This document shows, in pieces, positions 60,900 to 64,000 of a stretch of DNA of 64,000 nt (positions within the stretch are counted from its first letter, which is position 1; the number at the start of each line of letters is the position of its first letter). Both the position numbers and the translations under genes were made by a program. The DNA comes from Fimisoma sp964619315 (GTDB lineage: Bacteria; Bacillota; Clostridia; Peptostreptococcales; Anaerovoracaceae), in the NCBI GenBank assembly GCA_964619315.1, contig CAZUEH010000006.1:1-64000 (forward strand), given 5' to 3'. Under the pieces are notes generated by a model. That model saw nothing but the letters and a program-made list of their open reading frames with translations, had not been told where the DNA came from and did not search any database.

Positions 60900-61924
60900 A
60901 ATATATAAAAACCGAAAATGCTATTGGCCATGTTCTTTGCCACGATATAACAAAAATAGTTCCAGGCGAGTTCAAAGGAACGGCTTTTAAAAAGGGACAT
61001 GTCATTAAGTCAGAAGACATACAAGAACTTTTGGATATTGGCAAGGAACATGTATATGTGTGGGAAAAAGAAGAAGGCTTCCTTCATGAAGATGAGGCAG
61101 CTTACATACTGAGAGATTTATCCATAAATGATGGGATGAGTGCAACGGAACCCAAGGAGGGTAAAATTGAAATTCATGCCGCCAAAGACGGACTACTCAA
61201 AATAGACACCCAAAAGCTTATGGCGATAAATGAAATAGGAGAAATAATTATTGCCTCAAGGCATGGGGATTTTCCTGTTAAAAAAGGCGACGTCATAGCC
61301 GGCATGAGAGTAATCCCTTTGGTAATTAAAGGAGAAAAACTCGAGAGAGCAAAGTCAATGTGTGGTCAAGAGCCAATTTTCAAGATATTGCCTTTTGAAC
61401 AAGTCAAGGCTGGTTTAGTAGTAACTGGCAGTGAGGTGGCAAAGGGAAGAATTAAGGATGCTTTTGGACCTATAATTAAAGAAAAACTCGCCGAATATGG
61501 GATTGAGGTAACAAAGGAAAAGATTGTCACCGACGACAAAGAAACTATTGCTAAAACGATAGAGGATTTTATTCAGGCAGGCGTAGAGATGGTACTGTGC
61601 ACAGGCGGAATGAGCGTTGATCCTGATGATCAGACTCCAGGAGCTATCAAAAGCTTAGGGGCAGATATACTATGCTATGGAGCACCAGTTTTGCCAGGAG
61701 CTATGTTTTTGTTGGCATATAAGCAGATCAACAGACGAACAATTCCAATAATGGGACTTCCTGGGTGCGTCATGTATGCGAAGAGGACAATATTTGATCT
61801 CGTGTTGCCGAGAGTACTTGCATGTGAGACTATAAAAAATGGAGAATTGGCAGCTTATGGCGAAGGCGGCCTTTGCTTGAATTGCGCTGTTTGCAATTTT
61901 CCTAACTGTGGATTTGGAAAGTAG
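60896..61924 (+). CDS. MoeA-like molybdopterin-binding protein with four-cysteine tail
   Basis: The 342-residue protein has an N-terminal part like the MoeA/MogA-associated domain, then a MoCF molybdopterin-binding domain (LVVTGSEVAKGRIKD, LCTGGMSVDPDDQTPGAIK) and MGLPGCVMYAKR. It ends in a short tail with cysteines at 327, 330, 333 and 338 (C-x2-C-x2-C-x4-C), fit to bind an Fe-S cluster or zinc. The typical N-terminal MoeA motif NRSAMDGYA is absent. The start at ATG 60896 after GGAGAAG is preferred to 60860. It is distinct from the canonical moeA at the operon start. Confidence 0.82.
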   Translation: MKYIKTENAIGHVLCHDITKIVPGEFKGTAFKKGHVIKSEDIQELLDIGKEHVYVWEKEEGFLHEDEAAYILRDLSINDGMSATEPKEGKIEIHAAKDGLLKIDTQKLMAINEIGEIIIASRHGDFPVKKGDVIAGMRVIPLVIKGEKLERAKSMCGQEPIFKILPFEQVKAGLVVTGSEVAKGRIKDAFGPIIKEKLAEYGIEVTKEKIVTDDKETIAKTIEDFIQAGVEMVLCTGGMSVDPDDQTPGAIKSLGADILCYGAPVLPGAMFLLAYKQINRRTIPIMGLPGCVMYAKRTIFDLVLPRVLACETIKNGELAAYGEGGLCLNCAVCNFPNCGFGK

Positions 61925-61930
61925 GCAACT

Positions 61931-62698
61931 ATGAAAAAAATTTATATAGCTATATTGATAACTATGATGACAGCACTTGTATTTACAGGATGTACGCCAA
62001 AGCCAGAGGAAAAAGTGGAGCTTCTAGTAATGGCGGCCGCATCTCTTACAGATGTGTGCGATGAACTTAAAGAAGCCTATGAAGAAGAAAATGAGAGCAC
62101 AACTTTGAACTTCTCTTTCGGAGGTTCCGGGACACTACAAGCCCAGATAGAGGAAGGCGCTCCTGCTGATATATTCATGTCAGCTGCAACAAAGCAGATG
62201 GATGCTTTAGGGGATAAAGGACTTCTTAAGGAAGGATCGACAATAAACCTACTAGAAAACAAGGTGGTCCTTATAACTCCTCAAGGAAACCCGGCAGGCA
62301 TAAAATCTTTTGAAGAAGTAAGTGATGCAAAGATTGTTGGACTTGGAGAGCCAGAAAGTGTTCCTGTGGGCCAATATTCGAAAGAAATCTTTTCGTCTAT
62401 CGGAATTTGGGATAGAATCAGCGAAAAGGCGAACTATGGATCTGACGTAAGAACTGTTCTATCATGGGTTGAAACAGGTTCAGTGGACTGCGGAGTTGTA
62501 TATGCTACTGACGCATCTACAAGCAAAAATATAGAAGTAGTATGCTCTGCACCAGAAGGAACTTGCAGCAAGGTAATATACCCAGCAGCTATATTAAAGT
62601 CAAGCGAAAATGACGCATCGGCTATGAGTTTTATGGAATTCTTGCAAAGCGAAAAGGCTACTAAAATATTTGAAAAATACGGATTTACGGTGATATAA
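61931..62698 (+). CDS. modA: Molybdate-binding lipoprotein ModA
   Basis: The 255-residue protein has a lipoprotein signal (lipobox FTGC near residue 20) and the ModA pattern: MAAASLTDVCDELK, FSFGGSGTLQAQIEEGAPADIFMSA (the oxyanion loop, read in parts), NLLENKVVLITP, VPVGQYSKEI and DCGVVYATDA. It captures molybdate or tungstate outside the membrane for ModBC. It starts 6 bases after the MoeA-like gene. Confidence 0.94.
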   Translation: MKKIYIAILITMMTALVFTGCTPKPEEKVELLVMAAASLTDVCDELKEAYEEENESTTLNFSFGGSGTLQAQIEEGAPADIFMSAATKQMDALGDKGLLKEGSTINLLENKVVLITPQGNPAGIKSFEEVSDAKIVGLGEPESVPVGQYSKEIFSSIGIWDRISEKANYGSDVRTVLSWVETGSVDCGVVYATDASTSKNIEVVCSAPEGTCSKVIYPAAILKSSENDASAMSFMEFLQSEKATKIFEKYGFTVI

Positions 62699-62700
62699 TT

Positions 62701-63378
62701 ATGGATTTTTCCCCATTGTGGATATCTTTAAAAATAGCATTGATTGCTACATTAATAACCTTCGTGTTAGGGATAGCTGCTGCTAGACTTGTTCTTTCTA
62801 TGAAGAGAGGAAAGGTCATAGCTGACAGCCTGTTTTCCCTTCCGATGGTGCTGCCGCCTACGGTAGTAGGATTTTTCTTGCTGATAACTTTTGGAAATAA
62901 TGGGTTTTTAGGACAGTTTTTCGAGTCAATTGGAATGAAAGTGTTGTTTACTTGGCAGGGAGCTGTTTTAGCTGCCGTGGCAGTGTCTTTCCCAATTATG
63001 TATAGAACAGCAAGAGGTGCTATTGAGCAGGTTGATAAAAATCTGCTCAACGCTGGCAGGACGCTTGGAATGTCAGAAAATAAAATATTTTTCAAAGTGG
63101 TTTTTCCAATGTCAAGACCCGGAATAGCTGCAGCTACTATCTTATCTTTTGCAAGAGCCTTAGGCGAGTTTGGAGCTACCATGATGTTAGCAGGGAATAT
63201 TCCTGGCAAAACTCAGACCATGTCAATAGCCATATATACAGCGATGCAAGGTGGAGATAGAAGCAAGGCTTATATATGGGTAGCGATTGTAATGGTCATT
63301 TCCTTTGTAATTATGATTATGATGAACCTTTGGAATGATAGACAGGCAAAGTTAAGTAGTCATAGGAGGATCTCCTGA
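62701..63378 (+). CDS. modB: Molybdate ABC transporter permease ModB
   Basis: The 225-residue membrane protein has five or six membrane segments, FSLPMVLPPTVVGFFLL, and the ATPase-contact EAA-like loop RTLGMSENKIFFKVVFPMSRPGI (read in parts). FARALGEFGATMMLAGNIPG is the ModB signature. It begins 2 bases after modA and its stop overlaps the modC start (TGATG). Confidence 0.95.
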   Translation: MDFSPLWISLKIALIATLITFVLGIAAARLVLSMKRGKVIADSLFSLPMVLPPTVVGFFLLITFGNNGFLGQFFESIGMKVLFTWQGAVLAAVAVSFPIMYRTARGAIEQVDKNLLNAGRTLGMSENKIFFKVVFPMSRPGIAAATILSFARALGEFGATMMLAGNIPGKTQTMSIAIYTAMQGGDRSKAYIWVAIVMVISFVIMIMMNLWNDRQAKLSSHRRIS

Positions 63379-64000
63379 TGAAACTATATGTGGACATTGA
63401 AAAGCGCTTAGGTGACTTTAAGCTAAAAATTAAGTTTGAAACGGACAAAGAGGTATTTTCGATCATAGGAGCGTCGGGTTCGGGCAAGACTATGACATTG
63501 AAATGTATAGCAGGCATTGAAAACCCCGACAAGGGCACTATACGCCTCGGAGAAAGAATTTTATTCGACTCAGCAACAGGAATCAACAGGCCTCCACAAA
63601 AACGACGAATCGGCTATATTTTCCAGGATTATGCGTTGTTTCCGAACATGACTGTTACTGAAAATATAATGTGTGGAGCAATGGATCCAGACATCACCGC
63701 AAACTACATAGAAAAGTTTTTCTTAAAAGGAAAGGAACATCTGTATCCAGCGCAGCTTTCTGGTGGAGAAAAACAGAGAGTTGCTATAGCTCGTATGTTA
63801 TCTGCAAAGCCGGAACTCATAATGTTTGATGAACCGTTTAACGCCTTGGACAATTACTTGAAGTCTAATTTGGAAATGGAAATTCATGATGCAATCGAAT
63901 CTTATAATGGGCAAGCGCTCTTTGTTTCCCACGATAGAGATGAGGTATATAGGCTGACGGATCAAATAGCAGTTATGGAAAAAGGTCATCTTATAGAGGT
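63378..64000 (+). CDS. modC: Molybdate ABC transporter ATPase ModC, 3' end outside the window
   Basis: The frame stays open from ATG 63378 to the window end (207 codons visible). It has Walker A IGASGSGKTMT, Q-loop IFQDYALFPNMTV, signature AQLSGGEKQRVAIAR, Walker B LIMFDEPFNALD and VSHDRDEV with the switch His. It belongs with modA and modB just upstream. The C-terminal molybdate regulatory (Mop-like) domain, if present, lies beyond the window. AGGAGG precedes the ATG. Confidence 0.93.
   Translation, partial: MKLYVDIEKRLGDFKLKIKFETDKEVFSIIGASGSGKTMTLKCIAGIENPDKGTIRLGERILFDSATGINRPPQKRRIGYIFQDYALFPNMTVTENIMCGAMDPDITANYIEKFFLKGKEHLYPAQLSGGEKQRVAIARMLSAKPELIMFDEPFNALDNYLKSNLEMEIHDAIESYNGQALFVSHDRDEVYRLTDQIAVMEKGHLIE

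Noticed and set aside
1..64000. CRISPR arrays, prophage genes or toxin-antitoxin pairs
   Set aside because: I found no regularly spaced direct repeats, phage structural or integrase genes, or small paired toxin-antitoxin genes in the window.

Overview
The window looks like chromosomal DNA of a strictly anaerobic, low-GC Gram-positive bacterium of the class Clostridia. Signs of this are the AT-rich composition, heavy use of AGA for arginine, strong AGGAGG-type ribosome binding sites with many TTG and GTG starts, lipoprotein-type binding proteins, rubrerythrin and a rubredoxin-tailed flavoprotein, a class II (degradative type) HMG-CoA reductase, and a tRNA gene with encoded CCA. I cannot fix the genus. 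Almost all genes lie on the + strand. The few - strand genes are the glycosyltransferase, the tRNA, a 2-hydroxyacid dehydrogenase, a methyltransferase and one aminotransferase.

Layout. 1-3.5 kb is a decaying edge: a probable IS3-family end, a MATE transporter broken by one stop and one frameshift, a lone glycosyltransferase and tRNA-Ser(CGA). 3.7-8.2 kb: rmuC, a phosphoesterase, and the nucleoside catabolism genes deoB and pdp. 8.4-10.1 kb: a NifU-like scaffold gene paired with a GGGtGRT-family gene. 10.5-15.2 kb: a BMP-type nucleoside ABC transporter whose binding-protein gene is separated from the rest by a terminator. 15.2-24.3 kb: an extracytoplasmic trigger-factor-like lipoprotein, nrdR, cmk, then radC-mreBCD-PBP2-minD for cell shape and wall elongation. 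24.4-38 kb: housekeeping genes (RNase PH, XTP pyrophosphatase, BrkB-like and MFS membrane proteins, HAD phosphatase, GDPD, methyltransferase, typA, mscS, pyruvate carboxylase).

38-44.5 kb holds three PLP aminotransferases around a PucR-type regulator, then a PerR-like regulator with a candidate Per box and two oxidative-stress genes. 44.7-55.7 kb is the most interesting part: a sigma-54 activator with a PAS sensor, three identical inverted repeats, a near-perfect -24/-12 promoter, and an operon with an HMG-CoA lyase-like protein, a Pseudomonas mevalonii-type HMG-CoA reductase, both aconitase X subunits, an amidohydrolase and an AGCS-family transporter, followed by a class III CoA-transferase and an enoyl-CoA hydratase. 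I read this as an inducible catabolic system converging on HMG-CoA, possibly for mevalonate or anhydromevalonate released from amides. That reading is inference.

55.8-58.6 kb: a YczE-like membrane protein, threonine synthase and a DUF3267 zincin-like protein. 58.6-64 kb: a molybdenum cofactor and molybdate uptake operon (moeA, a mobA-mobB fusion, a MoeA-like protein with a four-cysteine tail, modA, modB, and modC cut by the window end).
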